DNA of 32,088 nt from Gammaproteobacteria bacterium. Its GTDB lineage: Bacteria; Pseudomonadota; Gammaproteobacteria; Steroidobacterales; Steroidobacteraceae. The stretch is taken from positions 1-32,088 of the forward strand of contig JANYLM010000118.1 in assembly GCA_025357835.1 (NCBI GenBank). Reading direction: 5' to 3'. Under the pieces are notes generated by a model, which worked only from the letters and a program-made list of their open reading frames with translations, ran no database searches and was not told the DNA's origin. Both the position numbers and the translations under genes were made by a program. Below, one piece after another: positions 16,653-24,954 of this stretch; positions within the stretch are counted from its first letter, which is position 1, and every line of letters begins with the position of its first letter.

Positions 16653-17486
16653 ATGAATTGCATCACTCGGACCGCACTTGTCGTGACCATGATGGTTTGC
16701 GGCCGGCTCGCATTGCAGCCCGCCTTGGCCGCGGCCAAGGATGCCGTCAACGCGGCGCCGACGGCACAGGACTGGCAGGCGCTGGCCAAGCTGCCGGATT
16801 GGAGCGGGGTGTGGACGCCGGTGATAAGCGACCAAATCGCGCAGGAGAAGACCAACCGACCGCCTTGGAAACCCCAGGTTGCCAAGCAAATCGACCACAT
16901 GTACTCGGAAGAGCAGGCCGGACGCCCCTTCCCCATCATCGATCACTGTTTCCCGACGGGCATGCCGAGCTGGATGCTCATTACCCACAATGCCTTCGAA
17001 ATTCTATTCACGCCCGGCCGCGTCACGATACTGGGCGAGGGTGACGGCAATCGGCTGCGCCGCATTTACACCGATGGCCGAGCGCATCCGGCCGATCCGG
17101 ACCCCAGCTTTCATGGTCATTCCATCGGACATTGGGAGAAAGACGTGCTGGTGGTCGACACCGAGGCGCTCCTGCCGCAGGCCTATCTCGCTGTGAACGA
17201 AGCCGTGGGTGTGCCGAACAACGGCGACATGCATATTGTGGAGCGCCTGCATTTACAGAACCCCGATACCTTGGCCGATGATCTGGAAATAACGTCGGAC
17301 AAAGTATTGGCTAAGCCTTGGCGCACGACGCGCAAATATTACAGGCAGCGGGCGCAGAAATACGACATCGTCGAAGGGGTTTGTGCTCAGGGTTCCTTTA
17401 CGGACGCCGTCGACGCCAACGGCAATTCGATATTCGCGCCCATCAAGTTTCACAATGGCGTGCCGGTGGGATCGGATTCGAAATGA
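16653..17486 (+). CDS. Exported protein of unknown function, paired with DUF6152 gene
   Basis: 277 residues with a signal peptide (about 1-26, hydrophobic ALVVTMMVCGRLALQPA, then ALAAAKD). I do not recognise a named enzyme family. Visible motifs are LPDWSGVWTP (about 48-57), IIDHCFPTGMP (about 94-104), FTPGRVTILGEG and SFHGHSIGHWEKDVLVVDT, the latter rich in His; the pattern resembles a group of exported proteins often found with small DUF6152 partners. The start is chosen because GGAG (16643-16646) lies 6 nt before ATG 16653; the adjacent ATG 16650 is also possible. The stop overlaps the next start as ATGA, so the two are probably co-translated and work in the periplasm. Confidence 0.75.
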   Translation: MNCITRTALVVTMMVCGRLALQPALAAAKDAVNAAPTAQDWQALAKLPDWSGVWTPVISDQIAQEKTNRPPWKPQVAKQIDHMYSEEQAGRPFPIIDHCFPTGMPSWMLITHNAFEILFTPGRVTILGEGDGNRLRRIYTDGRAHPADPDPSFHGHSIGHWEKDVLVVDTEALLPQAYLAVNEAVGVPNNGDMHIVERLHLQNPDTLADDLEITSDKVLAKPWRTTRKYYRQRAQKYDIVEGVCAQGSFTDAVDANGNSIFAPIKFHNGVPVGSDSK

Positions 17487-17902
17487 AAATTGCATCGCTG
17501 AGATTGGTTTCGGTGGCGGCTATTTTGGCGGTGGCGGCCGTCGCCGTAACACCTTCATGGGCGCATCATTCCTTTGCCATGTATGAGCCCACCAAGACCG
17601 CGACGCTAAAAGGCACCGTCAAGACCTTTCAATGGACCAATCCGCATGTGGTCCTGTGGATACTTGTGCAGCCGGAAGGCGGCGGCGCCGCTCAGGAGTG
17701 GTCGCTTGAAACCACCAGCCCAGGAGTGTTGACGCGCGCAGGATGGAACCGCCAGTCCATCAAAGCCGGCGATCGGGTGAGCGTTACGTTCAGTCCGCTG
17801 CGGGACGGTTCACACGGCGGGGGCTTAAATTCAGTGACCTTGCTGGATACCGGACAGACGTTGGTCCCGAATTTCGGCAAGGAAGCGCCTGGACTGAAAT
17901 AG
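17483..17902 (+). CDS. Small exported DUF6152-like protein
   Basis: 139 residues. A clear signal peptide (about 1-27) ends in PSWA, and the predicted mature protein begins His28-His29 (HHSFAMYEP). The following KGTVKTFQWTNPHVVLWI segment and the C-terminal GDRVSVTFSPLRDGS ... GGLNSVTL match DUF6152 proteins. The rest looks like a small beta-sheet domain. The function of this family is unknown. A conserved free N-terminal histidine raises the possibility of metal binding (see findings). It is translationally coupled to the upstream exported protein by an ATGA overlap. Confidence 0.8.
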   Translation: MKIASLRLVSVAAILAVAAVAVTPSWAHHSFAMYEPTKTATLKGTVKTFQWTNPHVVLWILVQPEGGGAAQEWSLETTSPGVLTRAGWNRQSIKAGDRVSVTFSPLRDGSHGGGLNSVTLLDTGQTLVPNFGKEAPGLK

Positions 17903-17905
17903 TCC

Positions 17906-17920
17906 CCGGCGCGGCGCCGG
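17906..17920. terminator. GC-rich hairpin between convergent genes
   Basis: CCGGC (17906-17910) pairs with GCCGG (17916-17920) around a GCGGC loop. It lies in the 36-bp gap between the convergent DUF6152 and puuB genes, where a bidirectional terminator is expected. No T-run is present. Confidence 0.4.
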
Positions 17921-17938
17921 CTGCCGCTGCGTCTCGGA

Positions 17939-19249
17939 TTACAGTAGATCCCGCAGGCGGTAGTACAACATGGCCATCACCAGCGATGGCCGCCGCAAGA
18001 GTCGGCCCCCGGGGAAGTCGCGATGCGGGATGCGCGCGAAGACATCGAAGCGCTCTGCGGTGCCGGCGATGGCCTCGGCCAGCAACTTGCCCGCGAGGCT
18101 GGTGAGGGACATGCCATGGCCGGAAAACCCCTGCGCATAGAACACATTGGGCGCGAGGCGCCCGAAATTAGGCGCGCGGCTCATGGTGATGTCCAAGTAG
18201 CCGCCCCAGGAATACGCCACTTTGGCATCGCCGAGGGTCGGAAATATTCGCAGCATACGCCTGCGCATGGATTCGGCCAGCCGCGGCGGCTGCATGGCGC
18301 TGTAGCTGACACGGCCGCCGAATAACAAGCGGTGATCGGCCGAGCTTCTGAAGTAATCCAAGATCCAGTTGATGTCGGCGATGGCGGCATTGCTCGGCAG
18401 CAGCGCGCGAACCCTGTCCTCGCCCAAAGGCTCTGTTGCGATGATGTAGGTACCCACGCCCAATATTCGCCTCGCCAGGGTCGGCGCGACGGAGCCCAGG
18501 TAGGCATTGCCACACAGCACCAGGTGTGCGCAGCGGACAGTGCCGTGCGCGGTGTGCACGATGACTTCCGGTCCGTCTTCATAGCGCAGCACCTGGGAGT
18601 TTTCGAAGATCTGCGCGCCGGCGGTCTCGGCGGCGCCCGCCATCCCTTGAGTGAACTTGAGGGGGTGAAGGTGGCCGCTGCGCGGGTCGATCAGCCCTCC
18701 AAGATACCGTTCGCTGCGCACGTGCGCCTGCAGCTCGTCGCGATCCACCAGCCGCGCCGACGAGTAGCCATAGTCCTCGTGCAATTCGCGGGCCCAATCG
18801 GCCAGTTCGCCAAGATGCCGGGCTTTGACGGCGACGTGAACGTGGTTGGCGCGATAGTCACAATCGATGGCGTACCGCCCGATCAGGGATTGGGTGAGAT
18901 CCAGGGCCTCGATGGACATATCGAACAAGCGCCGTGCGTCGTCGCGGCCGATCTCGGCCGCCAGCGCCTTTTGACTTGCCGCAAGGCCAAAAATAGTTTG
19001 CCCGCCGCTGCGTCCGGAGGCGCCAAAACCCACTACCCGCGCCTCGAGCAAGGCGACCCGGTAGCCGCGCTGTGCCAGGTGCAGTGCAACAGAGCAACCG
19101 GCGATGCCGCCGCCGAGCACCGCTACATCGACACTATGCTCGCCACGTAGCGTCTCGCGATGCCTGGGTGCGGCGTCGGCAGCCAGGGTCGCCGAGCTGG
19201 CGACTGAGGCGGCGTAGTAGGAAGGGGCGGGTGGATAGGACAGGCGCAT
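17939..19249 (-). CDS. puuB: Gamma-glutamylputrescine oxidase
   Basis: 436-residue FAD-dependent oxidoreductase of the DAO family, matching PuuB, which oxidises gamma-glutamylputrescine to the aldehyde with release of ammonia and H2O2. The FAD Rossmann motif VLGGGIAGCS (Gly46, Gly48, Gly51) is followed by LLEARVVGFGASGRSGGQ (about 68-85), typical of the family. Near the C-terminus are SWGGYLDITMSRAPNFG and QGFSGHGMSLTSLAGKLLAEAI. It is divergent from puuD-puuA, with a 246-bp shared upstream region. AAGAG lies 3 nt before the ATG, closer than ideal. The next enzyme of the route, the aldehyde dehydrogenase PuuC, is not in the window. Confidence 0.9.
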   Translation of the reverse strand: MRLSYPPAPSYYAASVASSATLAADAAPRHRETLRGEHSVDVAVLGGGIAGCSVALHLAQRGYRVALLEARVVGFGASGRSGGQTIFGLAASQKALAAEIGRDDARRLFDMSIEALDLTQSLIGRYAIDCDYRANHVHVAVKARHLGELADWARELHEDYGYSSARLVDRDELQAHVRSERYLGGLIDPRSGHLHPLKFTQGMAGAAETAGAQIFENSQVLRYEDGPEVIVHTAHGTVRCAHLVLCGNAYLGSVAPTLARRILGVGTYIIATEPLGEDRVRALLPSNAAIADINWILDYFRSSADHRLLFGGRVSYSAMQPPRLAESMRRRMLRIFPTLGDAKVAYSWGGYLDITMSRAPNFGRLAPNVFYAQGFSGHGMSLTSLAGKLLAEAIAGTAERFDVFARIPHRDFPGGRLLRRPSLVMAMLYYRLRDLL

Positions 19250-19479
19250 GGGCTCTTGGGTGGGGGGTGGTGTTTAAAATCTTATGGCTATTGACAGGAT
19301 CCGGCGCCTGTGAACCTGGCGGGTTATTCGACCCTTGGGCACCGATGCTGCATGGCACAAAACAACGCTAAGTCATGGAAATGCCTAAATCTTAGCCAAT
19401 TGTGGCACCTCGAGCAGGACGAGTCACCAGGGGTATGGTGTAATACGTTCGTTAAGGAAGCTCAATCGTCCATCTGGAC

Positions 19480-19495
19480 GTTTAATATATTAAAC
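19480..19495. promoter_or_regulatory. 16-bp perfect palindrome abutting the puuD start; candidate PuuR-type operator
   Basis: GTTTAATATATTAAAC (19480-19495) is a perfect palindrome that ends at the base before ATG 19496. It contains TATATT (19486-19491), a possible -10 placed so that transcription would begin at the start codon. Arrangement and AT-rich core parallel the palindrome at 10659-10676. A GTTTAA half-site also lies at 19272-19277, 22 bp upstream of puuB. Confidence 0.65.
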
Positions 19496-20248
19496 ATGTC
19501 TCGCTTGCCCGTCATCGGAATTCCAGCCGACCGCAGGCTGTGTGGAAAGCACTATTTTCACATGGCCGGTGAGAAGTACATCGAAGCCGTCGCTGCAGGT
19601 GCAAAGGCGGTGCCGGTGCTCATACCCGCTCTGGGGTCCGAGATAGATTTGCCATCCTTGTTGGATGCCTGCGATGGGTTGCTGCTCACGGGGAGCGCAT
19701 CGAATGTCGAACCACACCACTACGGAGGACCGGCGAGTGAGCCGGGAACGCTACATGATCCAAATCGGGATGCTACGACGCTTCCGCTGATTCCGCGGGC
19801 CATCGCCGCCGGGCTGCCGGTGCTTGCGATCTGCCGCGGATTTCAGGAAATGAATGTCGCCTTCGGCGGCACCTTGCACCAGCGGCTGCATGAGATACCT
19901 GGACACCTCGACCACCGCGAGGATGAATCCACTCCGCTGGACGTGCAATACGGACCGGCTCACGAAGTCCTGCTGGAGCCTGGAGGGATTTTGCGCAAAA
20001 TCGCCGGACAGGATCGCCTGCAAGTCAATTCCCTGCATTGGCAGGGAATTCAAACGCTGGGGAAGGATTTAGCGGTCGAGGCGCGCGCACCGGACGGAGT
20101 CATCGAGGCGTTCCGGGTCGCTGACGCGCCGAATTTCGCCCTGAGCGTGCAATGGCATCCGGAATGGCAGTTTGCGAAGGATCCATTTTCTCGCGCGCTG
20201 TTTGCGGCGTTTGGTGAAGCCAGTCGCGCGCGCATAGTCGAAAGGTGA
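19496..20248 (+). CDS. puuD: Gamma-glutamyl-GABA hydrolase
   Basis: 250-residue class I glutamine-amidotransferase-like hydrolase (peptidase C26), matching PuuD, which releases GABA and glutamate from gamma-glutamyl-GABA. The nucleophile Cys113 sits in AICRGFQE, and the His221/Glu223 pair in VQWHPEW. GLLLTGSASNVEPHHYGG (about 61-78), VNSLHWQG and EARAPDGVIEAF match PuuD closely. The frame is open back to 19310, but ATG 19496 aligns with the usual PuuD N-terminus (PVIGIP). No ribosome binding site is visible before this ATG; the bases upstream form a perfect palindrome. puuA follows 3 bp after the stop. Confidence 0.92.
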   Translation: MSRLPVIGIPADRRLCGKHYFHMAGEKYIEAVAAGAKAVPVLIPALGSEIDLPSLLDACDGLLLTGSASNVEPHHYGGPASEPGTLHDPNRDATTLPLIPRAIAAGLPVLAICRGFQEMNVAFGGTLHQRLHEIPGHLDHREDESTPLDVQYGPAHEVLLEPGGILRKIAGQDRLQVNSLHWQGIQTLGKDLAVEARAPDGVIEAFRVADAPNFALSVQWHPEWQFAKDPFSRALFAAFGEASRARIVER

Positions 20249-20251
20249 TTT

Positions 20252-21589
20252 ATGGCCAGTACGATTCAACAATTCTTAAAAGAACACGGTATCTCGGAAG
20301 TCGAAGCCATCATCCCGGACATGGCCGGCGTGGCGCGCGGCAAGCTCATGCCCGCGGAGAAATTCGCGGAAGAGGAGGGCATGCGTCTGCCGGAGGCCAT
20401 CTTCCTGCAGACGGTGACGGGCGACTATCCGGACGATCAAAGCGCCATGAATCCGTCGGATATCGATATCGTGCTGAAGGCCGACCCGAAAACCGTTCGA
20501 GTCGTGCCTTGGGCGGCGGAACCCACCGCGCAGGTGATTCATGATTGCTTTTACGGCGACGGCCAGCCGGTCACCATGGCGCCGCGTTATGTGTTGCGGC
20601 GAGTCTTGGAGCTGTACGAGGCCCACGGCTGGGAACCCGTGGTCGCTCCGGAACTCGAGTTCTTCTTGGTGGAGCCCAACATCGATTCCGACTATCCGCT
20701 GAAACCCCCGGTGGGCCGTTCGGGTCGTCCGGAAATCGGCCGACAGGCGTACAGCATCGCGGCGGTTAACGAATTCGATCCCCTGTTCGACGACATGTAC
20801 TCGTTCTGCGAGGCCCAGGACATCGAAATCGATACTCTGATCCACGAAGCAGGCGCGGCGCAGATGGAAATCAACCTGCTGCACGGCTATCCCATGAGCC
20901 TCGCCGACCAGGCATTCCTATTCAAGCGCACTGCTCGAGAGGCGGCCTTGCGGCACAAGATGTATGCCACATTCATGGCAAAGCCCATGGCGAAGGAGCC
21001 GGGTAGCGCCATGCATCTGCACCAAAGCATCGTCGACGCGAAGACTCGCAAGAACATATTCAGCAATGCGGACGGCTCACCGTCGGCATTGTTTTTCGGA
21101 CATATCGCCGGATTACAAAAGTATCTTCCCGGCGCGATGTCGCTGTTTGCGCCGAATGTGAACAGCTATCGGCGCATCAGCCGCTACTCCTCGGCGCCCA
21201 TCAATGTGCACTGGGGCTATGACAATCGAACGGCGGGTCTGCGCGTGCCCATGTCCAACCCCGAGGCCCGACGCGTGGAGAATCGGGTGGGAGGCGCTGA
21301 CGCGAATCCCTACCTAGCCATCGCCGCCTCCCTGGCCTGCGGCTATTTGGGAATGGTCGAGGGATTGAAACCGTCCGAGCCGATCTCCGGCAGCGCCTAC
21401 GACCTGGCGATCGCCCTGCCGCGCACCTTGGCGGAGGCCCTGCGCCTGCTGCGCGAGTCCAAGGCGTTGGTGGATTTGTTCGGCGATCGCTTCGTGCTGG
21501 CCTATACGGCCGTCAAGGAGGCCGAGTACGAGACCTTTGCGCAGGTCATCAGTTCGTGGGAGCGTGAGCATCTGCTGCTGAACGTTTAG
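20252..21589 (+). CDS. puuA: Gamma-glutamylputrescine synthetase
   Basis: 445-residue glutamine-synthetase-like enzyme. In the Puu pathway it joins glutamate to putrescine using ATP as the first step of breakdown. The N-terminal beta-grasp region (about 15-100) carries IIPDMAGVARGKLMP. The catalytic domain shows VVAPELEFFLVEP (about 130-142), HEAGAAQMEINLLHG (about 198-212), MAKPMAKEPGSAMHLHQS (about 245-262) and NRTAGLRVP ... RVENRVGGADANPYLAIAA (about 326-355). It begins 3 bp after puuD, with AAGG inside the end of puuD as ribosome binding site. Other members of this group act on other amines, but placement with puuB, puuD, puuR and potFGHI makes PuuA the best reading. Confidence 0.92.
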   Translation: MASTIQQFLKEHGISEVEAIIPDMAGVARGKLMPAEKFAEEEGMRLPEAIFLQTVTGDYPDDQSAMNPSDIDIVLKADPKTVRVVPWAAEPTAQVIHDCFYGDGQPVTMAPRYVLRRVLELYEAHGWEPVVAPELEFFLVEPNIDSDYPLKPPVGRSGRPEIGRQAYSIAAVNEFDPLFDDMYSFCEAQDIEIDTLIHEAGAAQMEINLLHGYPMSLADQAFLFKRTAREAALRHKMYATFMAKPMAKEPGSAMHLHQSIVDAKTRKNIFSNADGSPSALFFGHIAGLQKYLPGAMSLFAPNVNSYRRISRYSSAPINVHWGYDNRTAGLRVPMSNPEARRVENRVGGADANPYLAIAASLACGYLGMVEGLKPSEPISGSAYDLAIALPRTLAEALRLLRESKALVDLFGDRFVLAYTAVKEAEYETFAQVISSWEREHLLLNV

Positions 21590-21603
21590 CGATCGCTCGC
21601 TGG

Positions 21604-21722
21604 CCTTATAAGGTATTGGCGAGTTTTAATGAGGCTGGCTCTGTCCCCGAGCCGCGCGCTACGATATAAAGCGGAAAAGGTTTTAGGTAAGCCGTTCAGA
21701 CTGTCGTTCGCGCAAAAAGGGG
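21604..21722 (+). promoter_or_regulatory. potFGHI upstream region with possible -10 and ribosome binding site
   Basis: The 139-bp gap between puuA and potF holds the palindrome CCTTATAAGG (21604-21613), a GTTTTAA stretch (21623-21629) that resembles half of the puuD palindrome, and TATAAA (21665-21670) as a possible -10 without a convincing -35. AAGGGG (21717-21722) is a good ribosome binding site for the TTG start at 21729. The transporter may therefore have its own promoter, though read-through from puuDA is possible. Confidence 0.4.
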
Positions 21723-21728
21723 AAGCGT

Positions 21729-22892
21729 TTGATATTCAGCGTTCGTCGGATGGCCATTGTGGCCCTTGGCTGCGTGTTGACTTTAAGTGCCTGCAGCGAG
21801 CGTAAAAGCCCGTCCGACTCCGCATCCGGCGACCAGCCCGTCTCTACCGCCGCCAGCGGCACGGGGAAGGCCCGGATGGTGAATCTGTATATCTGGTCCG
21901 ATTACCTAGCTGCCAACACCCTGCCGGATTTCGAGAAGCAGACGGGCATCAAGGTGAATGTTGCCTATTTCGACGCCAATGAAACGCTGGAGACCAAGCT
22001 GCTCGCGGGCCATAGCGGTTACGACGTGGTCGTGCCCACGGCGTCCTACTTCGAAAGACAGATCAAGGCCGGCGTATATCTGGAGCTCGACAAGTCGAAG
22101 CTGCTAAACCTCAAGAACATGGACCCGCAGCTCATGTCCAAAGTGGCATTGCACGATCCCGGCAATGAACACGGGGTCATTTACATGTGGGGCACCAACG
22201 GCATCGGCTACAACGAGAAGATGGTCAAGGAGCTGATGCCGGATGCGCCTCTCGATAGCTGGCGCATGGTGTTTGATCCCGCCGTGGCCTCGAAGCTGGC
22301 CAAGTGCGGGATCAGCGTGCTGGATTCTCCCGCCGAAATGATGCGAGCCGTTTACAGCTATCTGGGTAAGGATCCGAATTCCCAAAAACCGGATGATCTG
22401 GTGCAGGCGGAAGCCGTGCTTAGCAAGATCCGGCCCTTCATCCGCAACATCAATTCTTCCGAATACATTGAGGCACTGGCGAACGGCGATCTTTGCATTG
22501 CGGTGGGCTACAACGGCGACGTGATGCAGGCGCGCGACCGCGCCCGCGAGGCCAACAAGGGCATCGAAATCAAGTACTTCGTACCTAAGGAAGGTTCGAT
22601 ACTGTGGTTCGATATTTTGGCTATTCCGAAGGACGCACCGAATCCCGGCGCCGCATATGCCTTCATGAACTACCTCATGACGCCGCAGGTCATTGCCGAT
22701 ATTTCGAACTACAAGCGCTACGCCAACGGTAATAAGGCGTCGGAGTCGCTGGTGCAGGCGGCGGTCAAGAACGATCCGGGAATTTATCCGCCGCCCGAGC
22801 AGCGGCAGAATCTAGCGGTGCAGCTGGCGGATTCAGCCGATCAAACCCGCGCCATTACCCGCGTCTGGCAAAGATTCAAGACGGGCCAATAA
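21729..22892 (+). CDS. potF: Putrescine/polyamine ABC transporter substrate-binding lipoprotein
   Basis: 387-residue PotD/PotF-type periplasmic binding protein that captures putrescine or related polyamines. VNLYIWSDYLAANTLPDFEKQTGI (about residues 50-74, named in part) is the typical opening of the family, and GYDVVVPTASY, MWGTNGIGYNEK and CIAVGYNGDVMQAR follow as in PotF. The N-terminus has a lipoprotein signal ending LSAC (Cys22), so the protein is probably lipid-anchored, unlike E. coli PotF. The TTG start is favoured by AAGGGG 6 nt upstream; ATG 21750 would shorten the signal to 15 residues. First gene of potFGHI; potG starts 3 bp after the stop. Confidence 0.92.
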   Translation: MIFSVRRMAIVALGCVLTLSACSERKSPSDSASGDQPVSTAASGTGKARMVNLYIWSDYLAANTLPDFEKQTGIKVNVAYFDANETLETKLLAGHSGYDVVVPTASYFERQIKAGVYLELDKSKLLNLKNMDPQLMSKVALHDPGNEHGVIYMWGTNGIGYNEKMVKELMPDAPLDSWRMVFDPAVASKLAKCGISVLDSPAEMMRAVYSYLGKDPNSQKPDDLVQAEAVLSKIRPFIRNINSSEYIEALANGDLCIAVGYNGDVMQARDRAREANKGIEIKYFVPKEGSILWFDILAIPKDAPNPGAAYAFMNYLMTPQVIADISNYKRYANGNKASESLVQAAVKNDPGIYPPPEQRQNLAVQLADSADQTRAITRVWQRFKTGQ

Positions 22893-22895
22893 GCG

Positions 22896-24035
22896 ATGAC
22901 CACATCCGGTGGAGCGCTCGTCAAAGCGGCGCCTTGGAATGATCCAAACGCCCGCCCCTATGTGCAGGTTGATCGCATCACCAAGTCGTTCGGTGAGTTC
23001 AAGGCGGTCGATGATGTCAGCCTGAAAATCTACAAAGGCGAGATATTCTGCCTGTTGGGCGCCTCGGGTTGCGGCAAAACCACGCTGCTGCGCATGCTGG
23101 GTGGATTCGAAACTCCCAGCTCCGGAAAAATATTCATCGACGGCGAGGATATGACGGGTGTTCCGCCGTATGAGCGGCCGGTGAACATGATGTTCCAGTC
23201 GTATGCGCTGTTTCCGCACATGAATGTCGAACAGAATGTGGCCTTCGGCCTGAAACAGGACGGCGTGGCCAAGTCAGAGATTCAAGACCGCGTGGCGACC
23301 ATGCTCGGTCTGGTGAAGCTGGGCGACTTCGCCAAGCGCAAGCCGCATCAATTGTCGGGCGGCCAACGCCAGCGGGTGGCACTGGCGCGTTCGCTGGTCA
23401 AGCGCCCCAAATTGTTGCTTCTCGACGAGCCCTTAGGGGCGCTCGACAAGAAATTACGCGAGCACACGCAATTCGAGTTGATCAGTCTGCAGGACAAGCT
23501 CGGTGTAACTTTCGTGGTCGTGACTCACGATCAAGAGGAGGCCATGACCTTGGCAAGCCGCATCGGCGTCATGAACCAAGGAGAAATCGTTCAGGCGGGT
23601 ACGCCATCGGAGATCTACGAGTTCCCGAGCTCGAAATTCGTGGCGGATTTCGTCGGGTCCGTGAATATGTTTGAGGGCAAGCTGATCGAGGACGAGCCCG
23701 AATATGTGCGAATCGGTTCGGACGAATTGGGTGCAACTATTTACGTCAGTCATGGAATCAGCGCGCCTCCCGAAGCCACCGTGTGGGCGGCGGTGCGGCC
23801 GGAAAAAATCTTCATGTCCACGGCGGCGCCGGAGGGTACCGACAATGTGGTACGGGGTGCCGTGCAGGACATTGCCTATCTCGGCGACCTGTCGATCTAT
23901 CTGGTCAAATTACCCACCGGCAAGGTGGTGCGCGTGACTCAGCCCAATACCTCGCGTCATGCCGAGGCCATTACCTGGGACCAGCAAGTGTATCTGTCCT
24001 GGGACGCGACCAGTCCGGTGGTGGTGACCCGTTAG
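22896..24035 (+). CDS. potG: Putrescine ABC transporter ATPase
   Basis: 379-residue ABC ATPase that powers putrescine import. Walker A GASGCGKTT (about 55-63), signature LSGGQRQRVALARS (about 153-166), Walker B LLLLDEPLGALD (about 171-182) and the switch His in THDQEEA (about 209-215) are intact. A TOBE-type regulatory domain fills the C-terminal quarter (about 285-375, with AAVRPEKIF). It sits between potF (3-bp gap) and potH (4-bp gap), in the usual potFGHI order. Confidence 0.95.
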   Translation: MTTSGGALVKAAPWNDPNARPYVQVDRITKSFGEFKAVDDVSLKIYKGEIFCLLGASGCGKTTLLRMLGGFETPSSGKIFIDGEDMTGVPPYERPVNMMFQSYALFPHMNVEQNVAFGLKQDGVAKSEIQDRVATMLGLVKLGDFAKRKPHQLSGGQRQRVALARSLVKRPKLLLLDEPLGALDKKLREHTQFELISLQDKLGVTFVVVTHDQEEAMTLASRIGVMNQGEIVQAGTPSEIYEFPSSKFVADFVGSVNMFEGKLIEDEPEYVRIGSDELGATIYVSHGISAPPEATVWAAVRPEKIFMSTAAPEGTDNVVRGAVQDIAYLGDLSIYLVKLPTGKVVRVTQPNTSRHAEAITWDQQVYLSWDATSPVVVTR

Positions 24036-24039
24036 CTCC

Positions 24040-24954
24040 ATGAATACAGCCGGATATATGCGGCGCTTCGGAGTCACGGGCCGAGGCTTAGTGGTTGTGC
24101 TCCCGTATCTATGGCTGCTGTTGTTCTTCGTGGTCCCCTTCGTCATCGTCTTGAAGATATCGTTCTCGGACATCGATCTCGCCATACCGCCTTACAAGCC
24201 GCTGCTGGAATGGGTGGGCAAGAATTCTCTCGCCATCAAGCTCGACTTCAACAACTACGCTTTTTTGTTCACGGATCGGCTGTACATCAACGCCTTCTTG
24301 AACTCCATCAAGGTCGCGTTCATTTCGACGGTGCTGTGCATACTGATCGGTTATCCCATGGCGTACGGCATCGCTCGCGCTAAACCGGCCACCCGCAACC
24401 TGCTTTTGCTTTTGGTCATCCTGCCGTTCTGGACGTCGCTGTTGCTGCGAGTTTATGCCTGGATCGGACTGCTAAAGGCCAATGGAGTGATCAACAATGT
24501 GTTGATCTGGCTTGGGGTCATCCAAGACCCTCTGACCATGCTGTATACGCCGTTTGCCATGTACATCGGCATCGTTTACTCCTACCTGCCCTTCTTCATT
24601 CTGCCGCTGTATGCGAACCTGGAAAAAATGGACTGGCAATTGCTCGAGGCGGCGGAGGACCTGGGGTGCAAGCCCTGGCAGGCGTTTTACAAGATCACGC
24701 TGCCGCTGTCGCGCAACGGGATGTTGGCGGGTTCCATGCTGGTGTTCATTCCCGCGGTGGGCGAGTTCGTCATTCCGGCGCTGCTCGGCGGCCCCAACGC
24801 GCTGATGATAGGACGCGTGCTGTGGGATGAGTTCTTCTCCAATCGAGCCTGGCCGGTGGCGAGCGCGGTGGCGATTTTACTGCTCATACTCCTGGTGCCG
24901 TTCATGATGTGGTACCAGAGCGTGCAGGCGCGCGAATCCGCGGGCGCTCGATGA
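24040..24954 (+). CDS. potH: Putrescine ABC transporter permease PotH
   Basis: 304-residue inner-membrane permease with about six membrane helices, starting near residues 13-42 (LVVVLPYLWLLLFFVVPFVIVLKISFSD). The cytoplasmic EAA loop that contacts the ATPase is visible at about 203-222 (EAAEDLGCKPWQAFYKITLP). It is the larger of the two permeases, as PotH is in E. coli. The stop overlaps the start of potI as ATGA, indicating coupled translation. Confidence 0.94.
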   Translation: MNTAGYMRRFGVTGRGLVVVLPYLWLLLFFVVPFVIVLKISFSDIDLAIPPYKPLLEWVGKNSLAIKLDFNNYAFLFTDRLYINAFLNSIKVAFISTVLCILIGYPMAYGIARAKPATRNLLLLLVILPFWTSLLLRVYAWIGLLKANGVINNVLIWLGVIQDPLTMLYTPFAMYIGIVYSYLPFFILPLYANLEKMDWQLLEAAEDLGCKPWQAFYKITLPLSRNGMLAGSMLVFIPAVGEFVIPALLGGPNALMIGRVLWDEFFSNRAWPVASAVAILLLILLVPFMMWYQSVQARESAGAR

